NCBI GenBank assembly: GCA_002505355.1
Contig: DAUW01000097.1
Span: forward strand, 25,618 to 48,926
DNA length: 23,309 bases
DNA from: Euryarchaeota archaeon UBA229
GTDB taxonomy: Archaea; Thermoplasmatota; Poseidoniia; Poseidoniales; Poseidoniaceae
Direction: 5' to 3'
The position numbers and the translations under genes are program-made. The notes under the pieces are model-generated. The model ran no database searches and was not told where the DNA came from. It worked only from the letters and a program-made list of their open reading frames with translations. Below, in pieces: positions 15,535 to 22,887 of this stretch; position 1 is the first letter of the stretch; the number at the start of each line of letters is the position of its first letter.

Positions 15535-17715
15535 ATGTCAAAAATGGCAAAACCAGTTGTAATTGCGATTCTCGTGATTTTGTCTGTACCCGTATTTATT
15601 TCAGCACCACAAGCATCTATGTCGACTGAGAATATCTTTGAAGATTTGGCACTACAGCGGGTCAAAACCCAGAGCAATGACACGACAACTTCAGATCAAC
15701 TGTTGGTACGGGTTTTCCATGATGATGGCGGTCAATTGACGGGAAATTTCAGTAGAGTGAACCAACTGTTAACGATAGAAACTGCTGCTCAAAGCAGCCA
15801 ACAATCTAACTTCTCTCTCAATCACCCAGAAGTCTTTCTAAACCGACTCGAGTCACCAATATCAAGTTGGCAACAAGCATTTTTGACAAGAAATGAATCG
15901 ATCGCTAACTCATCAAGCTGGGGGCAGGTACTTCAGCCGGTGAATGAAAATGGTTGGTGTGCTGAGGATGCTAATGAGCAGGAGACGAGTGCCTTTCAAG
16001 CAACTCTGTTAATGCTTCCAAAGAATTCTAATTTAGGCGTTGCATGCCCGCAATTTTCTGGTGCATCGGCATCTCAACCACCACAAGCGACCGAAATGAT
16101 TTGGTTAGTATGGCTGGATTCAGCAGAGAAACCAATTGACTGGTTAGTGTTGAACGATTGGTGCGCCAGTCTTTCGGATATCACTGAGTTCACCTTCGAG
16201 CCGGCTGGAGTGAACATGTTATTCAAAGAAGCTGAACAAGTAGCAAAACAGGATCTCAGCCAAATATTACCAATTACCGGAATAATTCTATTTGCCTTAA
16301 TGTTGCTATTTTTCCGAGATCTAAAGGTAACTGCGGTGACCCTTGGCTCGGTAGTCTTCGTCGTTACTGCGGTTGTTGGCCTACTACAGGTATTTGGCTA
16401 CCAATTCTCAGTCATCGACGGCATCGCAGTACCAATAATAATGGGAGTTGCGGTAGATGGTGCATTTTGGTATAAATCATCGAGTAAATCGAAGGATGAA
16501 GTTAGGCGGATGTTACTACTGGCAATGGCGACCACCGTTGCAGCGATATCGTTAGCTCTATTCTCGCCGATTAAGGCACAAAGAGGTCTAGCATTAGTGA
16601 TGATTCTTGGGATCGTGTTCGACTGGATATTAACACGTGTTGTACTGGAAGATATCTACTTGAGCTCGAGGCAGTCCGGATTAAAAGACTCCTCAGTAGC
16701 GGTGTTCAGACCAGTGGGGAAAAGGTGGCTGTGGCCGACAGCATTGACTTTACTTGTGTTGATTGCCATAACCTCTCCACCGGGAATTGAGACTCTAGAT
16801 ATTGAACAATTTCTCCCAGAGGATAGTGAATCTCTTGATGAACTCGATGAGCTACGAGATATTTACGTTATTGCTTCAGGAACTATAGTATTCATTACAT
16901 TGGACATAGATACCGATGATGAGGAGAATATTGACCGTATCTTACGGTTCAAAACCCAGTTTAACCAGCACCCGAATATCATCTCATATGATACTGGATT
17001 AACGCAGCAAAATTTAGTATTGGGTATTGGAAGTACTCAAACCCCAAACTTCTCGGCGCTACAAGAAAACACCAGTGAATCCGTAATACTCAATGACCCA
17101 TGGTTGCGCGTCAATGGCGAAATTGTTGGTGGCATGCTCATCGCAATCATCGATGGCGAAGATTCTGATTCTGCCTACCAATTCCTCACAGATACTAGAC
17201 AATTGATGCATGATAATCAGATAGACGGTGAGATTGGGGGTCAGCTGATTACCGGTATTGATTTGGCAAAATCATTTGAGCAGACAAGGATACTTCAAAT
17301 TCTAAGCGCGGGGGTTATCGTGTTCATGATTGCCTTTATGATGACTCGATCGGTTGAGAAGTCGGTGAGAATAGCGGTCGGAACAATCGCTGTTGGAATC
17401 GCTGTTGACGGATTAGCCAGCCATTTTGGGGGGCGCGGTGTAAATACCGCTCCAGCAGTCCTGTTGGGAATGGGATTCGCTGCTGATTATCTTTCCCATG
17501 CCAGTGATAAGACTAAGTCTTGGCGGCTAGATAACTATGCGAGATGGGGGGCTGCAATAACCTCCGGACTGGTTTTTCTTACAGTTTCCTTCAGCAGGTT
17601 CCCCCCAGCAAAAAACACTGGTCTGCTGCTTTCTTTAACCATAGTAATATCCGTATTGCTAGCGACCTGTTTGTCAATTGTCTCATCAAATAATTATTCC
17701 TTGGAAGAAGAGTAG
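15535..17715 (+). CDS. RND/MMPL-superfamily membrane transporter
   Basis: This 726-residue protein has the duplicated RND plan: TM1 (about 5-23), an exterior domain (24-243), TM2-6 (245-371), then TM7 (about 399-415), a second exterior domain (416-583) and TM8-12 (586-713). TM4 carries GVAVDGAFW with D308. The equivalent helix in the second half carries GMGFAADYLSHA with D651. Such aspartates serve proton coupling in RND proteins. MMPL-type relatives move lipids or other hydrophobic molecules across the envelope. The cargo here is unknown. The chosen ATG lies 20 bases after the stop of the giant surface protein. An in-frame TTG at 15496 would overlap that gene and put a hydrophilic extension before TM1, so it was not chosen. 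Close spacing suggests one transcript with the surface protein. Confidence 0.85.
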   Translation: MSKMAKPVVIAILVILSVPVFISAPQASMSTENIFEDLALQRVKTQSNDTTTSDQLLVRVFHDDGGQLTGNFSRVNQLLTIETAAQSSQQSNFSLNHPEVFLNRLESPISSWQQAFLTRNESIANSSSWGQVLQPVNENGWCAEDANEQETSAFQATLLMLPKNSNLGVACPQFSGASASQPPQATEMIWLVWLDSAEKPIDWLVLNDWCASLSDITEFTFEPAGVNMLFKEAEQVAKQDLSQILPITGIILFALMLLFFRDLKVTAVTLGSVVFVVTAVVGLLQVFGYQFSVIDGIAVPIIMGVAVDGAFWYKSSSKSKDEVRRMLLLAMATTVAAISLALFSPIKAQRGLALVMILGIVFDWILTRVVLEDIYLSSRQSGLKDSSVAVFRPVGKRWLWPTALTLLVLIAITSPPGIETLDIEQFLPEDSESLDELDELRDIYVIASGTIVFITLDIDTDDEENIDRILRFKTQFNQHPNIISYDTGLTQQNLVLGIGSTQTPNFSALQENTSESVILNDPWLRVNGEIVGGMLIAIIDGEDSDSAYQFLTDTRQLMHDNQIDGEIGGQLITGIDLAKSFEQTRILQILSAGVIVFMIAFMMTRSVEKSVRIAVGTIAVGIAVDGLASHFGGRGVNTAPAVLLGMGFAADYLSHASDKTKSWRLDNYARWGAAITSGLVFLTVSFSRFPPAKNTGLLLSLTIVISVLLATCLSIVSSNNYSLEEE

Positions 17716-17717
17716 GC

Positions 17718-17729
17718 GATAATATTATC
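17718..17729 (+). promoter_or_regulatory. TATA-like element (palindromic) for the LURP-one-like gene
   Basis: GATAATATTATC is a 12-bp AT-rich palindrome centred about 30 nt before the ATG at 17753, right after the transporter stop. Its position suits box A of a separate transcript with a very short or absent leader. A run of eight A residues follows it. Its symmetry is not remarkable at this length. Confidence 0.4.
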
Positions 17730-17752
17730 AAAAAAAATCCTTAGCACGCATC

Positions 17753-18316
17753 ATGCATCCGCTATTCGAGATGGACAATTACATAATTCAAACCAAATTT
17801 TTGAAAATATTTGGCGGCGCATTTTGGTTTAAAGACCTTGAAGACAATGTAATCGCTTACTCAAAACAAAAAGCATTCAAATTGAAAGAGGATATAGTAT
17901 TGTATGGTGATGTAGCATGTACTCAACCACTATTGCAAATCAAAGCCCGTCAAATGCTCGATTTAAGCGCAACATACGATGTGTTTGATCTTACCACCAG
18001 TGAGCACATCGGTTCTGTGAAGCGTAAATTTTTGAAGTCGATAGTGAAAGATAGTTGGAAATTACTCGACGTCAACGGCAATCAATATGGTGAGCTGCTT
18101 GAGGATAGTATCGCTATACTACGTCGTTTTATCCCTTTGATTCCGGCGAAGTTCCACTTCGAAATACCGGGCCATGATGGTATTACGATTCATCAACAGT
18201 TCAACCCCTTCATCAAGAAATCTTTGCTAACTATTCCTCCAGGTCACCCTATGGATCGCAGAATGATAGCCGCCATTACTTTGCTAAACTCGGCAATCGA
18301 GGGTAGGCAAGGTTGA
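17753..18316 (+). CDS. LURP-one-related (tubby-like fold) domain protein
   Basis: This 187-residue soluble protein has no signal peptide. The pattern of short amphipathic strands fits the LURP-one-related/YxjI family, whose fold resembles tubby and the phospholipid scramblases: YIIQTKFLKIFGGAFWFKD (10-28), VIAYSKQKAFKLKEDIVLYGD (33-53), LLQIKARQMLDLSATYDVFD (60-79), IGSVKRKFLKSIVKDSWKLLD (86-106), and later FHFEIPG. Biochemical roles in this family are mostly unknown, with membrane-lipid association suspected. The ATG at 17753 (MHPLFEMDNYII) agrees with TATA spacing. ATG 17771 (MDNYII) would begin exactly at the domain and is a real alternative. Positively charged residues in 88-102 could contact membranes (inference). 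The assignment comes from pattern recall without a profile search. Confidence 0.6.
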   Translation: MHPLFEMDNYIIQTKFLKIFGGAFWFKDLEDNVIAYSKQKAFKLKEDIVLYGDVACTQPLLQIKARQMLDLSATYDVFDLTTSEHIGSVKRKFLKSIVKDSWKLLDVNGNQYGELLEDSIAILRRFIPLIPAKFHFEIPGHDGITIHQQFNPFIKKSLLTIPPGHPMDRRMIAAITLLNSAIEGRQG

Positions 18317-18366
18317 GCCTGACGGCGAATCAATGGTTTCATCATTAATACGCAGTTGGGCCTGTT

Positions 18367-19461
18367 GTGGCGAGAGTGGTTGTCATCGGTGCCGGCATCG
18401 CCGGATTAAGTGCCGCAATCCATGCGGTATCTAGTGGCCACCACGTCGTTGTGTTGGAAAAAAAAGCTCATATCGGCGGACGCGGAACGTCGCAAAATAC
18501 CGACGGTTTCTCACTCCATTATGGACCGCACTTGTTCGATAAATCAGGCCCGTTCTTTGCCATGTGTAAGAAATTAAGTCGCGTAAAGCCGGCAATTAAG
18601 TCACTCAGGTTAGACAAGGTTGAAGTCGCCGGATTTGGACCAATTAGACCGGTTGGGAACGTCAAGCAAGCTGCGTTGAACAAGCGGAGCATTAGGCGAC
18701 GAGACTTGTCCAACCCATACTATGAAGCGGTGAGATTTCTGTCATGTTGGGGGATAGAAGATAATGATCATCGAGTTAATTCGGTAATAAAATCCAAGCT
18801 AAGTGTGTCAAATGAAGGTTGGATTGGATTGATTGGTAGATTAGGAGCAGCCCTTGATGAGATAGGGGTATTAATTGAGACACAATGCGAGGTGACTTCG
18901 ATTAATGGTCAGCAAGTCTTTCTTCATGATGGCAGAAATTTTGAGTGTGATGCAATTATATTAGCCTGTGGCGCAAGTGCAGCAAAACGCCTCCTACAGC
19001 AGATAAACGCAGAGCAGACAGACAGTAATTTTGGTAAATTAGGGATGCATTTTGCCACCAGTATTGAGGCGGGGCTTTCCTCAAAACCGATGGAAGGGAA
19101 GCAGTGCATTGTTGATTTAGACAATAATGCGGCAATAATCGATTATACCGCAATTCAACCGATGCTTGGCACTCTAGGTTCGCACATTTCGGCAATAATA
19201 GTAGATAACGATGAGGAGGATGGTCTCACTCGTCTTGAGAAGGTACTCAATCGTCATGTAGGTGGTTGGAAGAGGCATATTGTTACGGATTTGCGACAAT
19301 CAAAAATTGCCGTTGGCTATTCTAATCGAATCGATGCCAGTTTATTTATTGGACACAAAATCATGTTGGCCGGGGCTTGGGTCAAATCAGATTACGTGCT
19401 CGCAGATGCGGCGGCCGAGACGGGCAAACTCGCTGCAAAGGGCATATCATCGATGCTGTAA
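18367..19461 (+). CDS. FAD-dependent oxidoreductase of the CrtI/phytoene desaturase-like amine oxidase superfamily
   Basis: This 364-residue flavoprotein has an N-terminal dinucleotide-binding fold VVVIGAGIAGLSAA (GxGxxG at residues 8-13), an acidic ribose-binding residue in VVVLEKKAHIGGRG and the GGR motif typical of the phytoene desaturase/amine oxidase superfamily. A second FAD segment near the C-terminus reads HKIMLAGAWVKSDYVLADAAAETGKLAAKG. It is short for carotenoid desaturases (about 490-520), so the substrate domain is reduced. A hydrophobic-substrate or carotenoid/isoprenoid role is possible but not shown. The start is GTG at 18367, immediately before the conserved fold. No carotenoid gene is adjacent. 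The gene lies 50 bases after the LURP-one-like gene and 41 bases before exonuclease III. Confidence 0.8.
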   Translation: MARVVVIGAGIAGLSAAIHAVSSGHHVVVLEKKAHIGGRGTSQNTDGFSLHYGPHLFDKSGPFFAMCKKLSRVKPAIKSLRLDKVEVAGFGPIRPVGNVKQAALNKRSIRRRDLSNPYYEAVRFLSCWGIEDNDHRVNSVIKSKLSVSNEGWIGLIGRLGAALDEIGVLIETQCEVTSINGQQVFLHDGRNFECDAIILACGASAAKRLLQQINAEQTDSNFGKLGMHFATSIEAGLSSKPMEGKQCIVDLDNNAAIIDYTAIQPMLGTLGSHISAIIVDNDEEDGLTRLEKVLNRHVGGWKRHIVTDLRQSKIAVGYSNRIDASLFIGHKIMLAGAWVKSDYVLADAAAETGKLAAKGISSML

Positions 19462-19490
19462 TCGATGAAATCGTTATTCACTACCGAGTC

Positions 19491-19494
19491 GGAG
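19491..19494 (+). promoter_or_regulatory. Shine-Dalgarno GGAG deciding the exonuclease III start
   Basis: GGAG lies 8 nt before ATG 19503, where homology to exonuclease III begins (MRLVSWNVNG). This selects that ATG over an in-frame start at 19377, which would overlap the FAD oxidoreductase gene by 85 bases. Confidence 0.6.
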
Positions 19495-19502
19495 AAATCG
19501 AC

Positions 19503-20282
19503 ATGCGACTAGTTTCTTGGAATGTTAACGGCATCAGAGCCGCGATTAGAAAAGGGATAGACGGCTATTTTTCTTCAATTGATGCAGATATCTGGATGCT
19601 TCAAGAGGTTAGGGCCCTACCAGAGCAGTTACCTAAAAACTGGCAGTGGCCTACAGGCTATAGCGTCTATTTGCACCCAGCACAGAAGAAAGGCTATTCA
19701 GGTGTAGCAACCCTCTCGCGCTCGGCCATGGAAGTGATTAGAACTGGCAAACCATCAGCAGTTGACCCCGAAGATGCCGAGGGGCGGATAGTCGTATCAC
19801 AGCATGGAGAATTAACGTGTATTAACACCTATCTTCCAAGCGGTTCAAGTGGTGACGAACGACAGCGATTCAAAGAAACCTGGATGAACGAGTGGCAGGC
19901 TTTTTTGCAGCCTTATCTATCATCAACAAAGCCAGTTGTGGTTTGTGGTGATCTTAACGTTGCTCATACCGAAGACGATATTTGGAATCCTAAAGGTAAT
20001 GCAAAAATGAGCGGCTTTTTGCCGCAGGAACGCAGTTGGTTCACAGAATTACTTCACGAGGGATGGCACGATGTATTTAGAGAAAAATACGGTGAAGGCG
20101 CTAAAATTTACAGTTGGTGGTCCAATAGAGGTCAGGCTAGAGCTAAGGATAGGGGCTGGAGAATTGACTATTTCTTACTCAATGACGCAGCCAATAAATT
20201 AGTCACAGACATTAGAATTGAGCGGCAAGGTGGCCTAGACATTTCAGACCATGCGCCAGTAATTCTTGATTTAGATTATTGA
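19503..20282 (+). CDS. xth: Exodeoxyribonuclease III / AP endonuclease
   Basis: This 259-residue magnesium-dependent nuclease of base-excision repair cleaves 5' of abasic sites and removes 3' blocks. The whole family signature is present: SWNVNGIRAA (N7), LQEVR (E35), SGVATLSR, NTYLPSG (Y110), GDLNVAHTEDDIWNPKGN (D150, N152), the WWSNRGQARAKDRGWRIDYF segment and the C-terminal SDHAPV (D249, H250). Length is close to E. coli ExoIII (268). Its last seven bases overlap the end of the convergent Pcc1-like gene. The active site has no missing residues. Confidence 0.95.
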   Translation: MRLVSWNVNGIRAAIRKGIDGYFSSIDADIWMLQEVRALPEQLPKNWQWPTGYSVYLHPAQKKGYSGVATLSRSAMEVIRTGKPSAVDPEDAEGRIVVSQHGELTCINTYLPSGSSGDERQRFKETWMNEWQAFLQPYLSSTKPVVVCGDLNVAHTEDDIWNPKGNAKMSGFLPQERSWFTELLHEGWHDVFREKYGEGAKIYSWWSNRGQARAKDRGWRIDYFLLNDAANKLVTDIRIERQGGLDISDHAPVILDLDY

Positions 20283-20506
20283 TGATTCTCTTCGATATCT
20301 GACAGAGCAATCATCAATTCATCGACAGTATCACGTAATGATTGAATGGAATTATTTTCAATAGTCACGACTAGTTTGACCTCAGTCCCCGTTTCTATGA
20401 GGTTTGCCTTACATCCGGGGCGAGATGCTGCAGCAAGGAAATCAGTACCAAGTTTTGCAGAACCATTCCATTCGATGGTGGCCCTGTATAATTCGACCAT
20501 GAGCAC
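20276..20506 (-). CDS. KEOPS complex subunit Pcc1-like small protein
   Basis: This 76-residue (GTG start) or 74-residue (ATG 20498-20500) protein has the alternation of Pcc1: a first strand VELYRATIEWNG, a helix region KLGTDFLAAASRPGCKANLI, beta strands TEVKLVVTIENN and a C-terminal helix SIQSLRDTVDELMIALSDIEE. In archaea Pcc1 dimerises and binds Kae1 within KEOPS, which makes the tRNA t6A modification. The match rests on size and on the pattern '(x)IE..ni.slr.tvd.l...l..ie', so a search is needed to be certain. It converges on exonuclease III with a 7-base overlap and starts 18-24 bases from the divergent hflX, so its promoter must lie inside hflX coding sequence. Confidence 0.6.
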   Translation of the reverse strand: MLMVELYRATIEWNGSAKLGTDFLAAASRPGCKANLIETGTEVKLVVTIENNSIQSLRDTVDELMIALSDIEENHQ

Positions 20507-20510
20507 TCCA

Positions 20511-20519
20511 AGAGGTGGG
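20511..20519 (+). promoter_or_regulatory. Shine-Dalgarno AGAGGTGGG for hflX
   Basis: AGAGGTG matches the archaeal anti-SD core and ends about 8 nt before ATG 20525, which decides that start over the ATG two codons downstream. It occupies almost the whole intergenic gap with the divergent Pcc1-like gene. Confidence 0.6.
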
Positions 20520-20524
20520 CTGAT

Positions 20525-21925
20525 ATGAGTATGACTCTTCGGTTGGACATGGCGCAGCAGGAGACGGATTTGAATGTCCTTGCCGGCGCCGGTGGTGTTG
20601 CTTTAGGAGAGGCAAGAACCAACCATGAGGGGAGAAAAGCACTCTTGTTAATTCGTGGCAATGAGGATACTACAGAATTTGAGAGTTTAGTCTCGACAAT
20701 GGGGATTACTATTGTTGAATCAATTCCTCAACCTGGTGAACCAGATCCGAAAGGATATTTTGGCAAAGGTAGGCTACAGGATGTCGCTGATGAACTACGC
20801 TTGCGGGTCAGGGGCCACCCTTGGGAACAGATCGACTTGGTTTTGCTGCATACCAATGCGACACCCCGACAACTAGTTGCAGTTAGCGATGCAACAAATG
20901 TCGAGGTGTGGGATAGGGTTAGGCTGTTGTTATCATTGTTCACTGCCCACGCAAACTCCTTAGAAGCAAGAACCCAAGTAAGGATTGCTCGTTTACAATC
21001 TGACCGAACCGTGTTAAGAGAATTGGCGAACCAAACAACTACCGGCGAGCGAGCAGGTTATGGTGGAGGAGGTGTCACAGCTTTACAGGCAGTGATTGCT
21101 AATGTCAATCGAGAGTTAACCTCGTTGAGGAAGCGTCAGGTAAAGCACTCAAGAGCGCAAGCTGAACGACGTCGACAACGAACTAGAAGCGGCGCGGTAA
21201 CTGTTGGTATTGCAGGATATACTAATGCTGGAAAGTCTAGTTTTTTTCTGAAAATGTCGGGCAAGGATGTGCTAGTTGAGGATAAGTTATTTTCAACATT
21301 AGAAACAACAGTAGGACGTTTAGCCGCAAGCCCTAGAGTGTTGCTTGCCGATACAATTGGTTTTATCGATAACCTTCCTAATGCAACATTAGATGCTTTT
21401 AGAGCAACTCTATCTGAAGCTTTGGAGTGTGACATGCTTATGCTGTTAGTTGATGCTACCGACACAATAGAGGAGTTCCAACGAAAAATCGCCGCGACGC
21501 AAAGAGAAATTAATGCTAGGTACCTTAGCGAAGATATAACAGATAGTTATGCAGAGCGGAAAATAATTTGTGTGCTTACGAAAATTGAGTCTTTGAACCA
21601 AGAGGCTATTAACCTAAAAAAGTCGATTGCAAGTGAGTTTGGCTATCCTAACCCGCTGGCAATTTCAGTGCATCAAGAAATTGGTCTTGAACAACTACAA
21701 GATGAGATGTTAGAACAACTATTTGGCCAGCCCGCTAATTTGCGACTGGTTCGGAGCGATGAAGGGAGGAGCATCGAAGGTTATCTATCAGATGTTTACA
21801 ACGCTGGGATGGTAATCAATAAGCAGCCTCAGGCTAATGGGGATTTGCTAGTCACAGTCTGGATTAATGAACAATCCCTTGCTAGATTGATCGCTACCTC
21901 AGATAATCGCATTGAAGTCAAGTAG
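20525..21925 (+). CDS. hflX: Ribosome-associated GTPase HflX
   Basis: This 466-residue protein has the HflX plan: an N-terminal nucleotide/ribosome-binding domain containing PDPKGYFGKGRLQDV (74-88), a coiled-coil linker rich in Arg and Glu (about 195-222), and the G domain. HflX binds the large ribosomal subunit and in bacteria splits stalled ribosomes. G1 is GYTNAGKSS (231-239), G2 lies in FSTLETTVGR, and G3 is DTIGF (276-280). G4 reads TKIE (352-355) where NKxD is expected, and the G5 region ISVHQEIG replaces the usual SAxxGxG. Base recognition may therefore be altered. Later residues form a C-terminal domain typical of longer archaeal/bacterial forms. Identification is secure. The effect of the G4 change is inference. 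Confidence 0.93.
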   Translation: MSMTLRLDMAQQETDLNVLAGAGGVALGEARTNHEGRKALLLIRGNEDTTEFESLVSTMGITIVESIPQPGEPDPKGYFGKGRLQDVADELRLRVRGHPWEQIDLVLLHTNATPRQLVAVSDATNVEVWDRVRLLLSLFTAHANSLEARTQVRIARLQSDRTVLRELANQTTTGERAGYGGGGVTALQAVIANVNRELTSLRKRQVKHSRAQAERRRQRTRSGAVTVGIAGYTNAGKSSFFLKMSGKDVLVEDKLFSTLETTVGRLAASPRVLLADTIGFIDNLPNATLDAFRATLSEALECDMLMLLVDATDTIEEFQRKIAATQREINARYLSEDITDSYAERKIICVLTKIESLNQEAINLKKSIASEFGYPNPLAISVHQEIGLEQLQDEMLEQLFGQPANLRLVRSDEGRSIEGYLSDVYNAGMVINKQPQANGDLLVTVWINEQSLARLIATSDNRIEVK

Positions 21926-21945
21926 GAAGAAGTTCTCGCAATGAT

Positions 21946-22830
21946 ATGGGCGATGACGATGATAGTGAGGACTACATCGATGAGTTGACCGGGCTTGTAG
22001 AGCCAACCGGGGAACTGATGTTTGCAAGCTCAGGCTCTAAGTTGACAATCGAGGTAGATGAGTTGACTGGCTTAGGGAACTCAATTGCAGTACTCATCTT
22101 GGTGACATGCTTGTTGGGTTTGGTCAATGGTGTCGACTTTACTCAGCCTGAATCGGGGTTAGTTCGCCCCGATGAATTCGTCTTCCGATTTGCGCAAAAT
22201 GCCCCGGATGAATCCGCAATATTCAATGGCTATGTGTACGATGATTTAGGCGATTCAATCGAGAATGCGACTGTGTATATTTCATGGTATGAAGAAGAGT
22301 ACTGGAACACCAGCTCAACCCAAACTAATGAGGATGGTTTCTTCGAGCTGGAAAAATTAGACCCGGGAATAACTCGAGTCGATATTGTGGTTGATCGAGA
22401 CGGCTACAAAGATATATTTTCCAATCGAGTACTACTCTCACCACCAGCGCTATTCGAGCCTTATGGTTTTACTACTATAGACTTCAATATTCCTTCAGTG
22501 CAGGAATTTGCTGAACAGGATTGTGCTGATGGTTCAGCAGATTGTTCAATCAGAGAAATCGATAATTCGCCCGAGCAAATGGAACATCCACTGATGGATA
22601 CTGGAGCCTCAATGATCTATTCAACAATAGGCATCGGTTTTGTGGGGCTCTCATTACTTGGTGCAGGCTTCACTGTTTGGGCCATGAAGTCAGGCTCTGT
22701 ATATCTTCTACGTACTGCCTCAGTATTGTCATTTTTCACGATGGGGCACTACTATTCGGCATGCTTATTCAGTCTAGTCGCCTTTATTCTTACATTTACC
22801 ATCACTAAACCACAAAGAGTGATTAATTGA
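21946..22830 (+). CDS. Membrane protein with extracytoplasmic carboxypeptidase-regulatory-like domain
   Basis: This 294-residue protein begins with an acidic cytosolic segment (MGDDDDSEDYIDELTGLVEPTG), in which the motif DELTGL occurs twice (residues 12-17 and 38-43). TM1 is at about 45-62 (SIAVLILVTCLLGLVNGV). An extracellular stretch then holds a carboxypeptidase-regulatory-like beta domain (about 92-160: FNGYVYDDLGDSIENATVYI, NEDGFFELEKLDPGITRVDI). Three more hydrophobic segments follow (about 222-245, 250-267 and 270-287). The domain is common as a binding module. No catalytic residues are seen. The start ATG lies 20 bases after hflX, and the nearest GGAAG is rather far (16 nt), so the exact start is less certain. 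It could be cotranscribed with hflX. The function is unknown. Confidence 0.75.
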   Translation: MGDDDDSEDYIDELTGLVEPTGELMFASSGSKLTIEVDELTGLGNSIAVLILVTCLLGLVNGVDFTQPESGLVRPDEFVFRFAQNAPDESAIFNGYVYDDLGDSIENATVYISWYEEEYWNTSSTQTNEDGFFELEKLDPGITRVDIVVDRDGYKDIFSNRVLLSPPALFEPYGFTTIDFNIPSVQEFAEQDCADGSADCSIREIDNSPEQMEHPLMDTGASMIYSTIGIGFVGLSLLGAGFTVWAMKSGSVYLLRTASVLSFFTMGHYYSACLFSLVAFILTFTITKPQRVIN

Positions 22831-22854
22831 TAATATTCTGAACAATCATCCACT

Positions 22855-22866
22855 TGTATTAACATA
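22855..22866 (+). promoter_or_regulatory. TATA-like element for the C-terminal-edge propeller gene
   Basis: TTGTATTAACAT is centred about 26-28 nt before ATG 22888, as in the other leaderless genes of this window. The 57-base gap 22831-22887 also contains a 12-bp palindrome TAACACGTGTTA (22877-22888) that runs into the start codon. Confidence 0.4.
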
Positions 22867-22887
22867 TTGAACATTTTAACACGTGTT

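Noticed and set aside
17718..17737. Palindrome GATAATATTATC followed by eight A residues as a terminator
   Set aside because: On the plus strand the tract is A, not T, and a 12-bp AT-only palindrome is expected by chance. Its spacing to the next ATG fits a TATA box better.
19377..19502. N-terminal extension of exonuclease III
   Set aside because: The extra 42 residues are arginine/cysteine-rich, overlap the FAD oxidoreductase gene and lie before the universal MRLVSWNVNG start, which has its own GGAG site.
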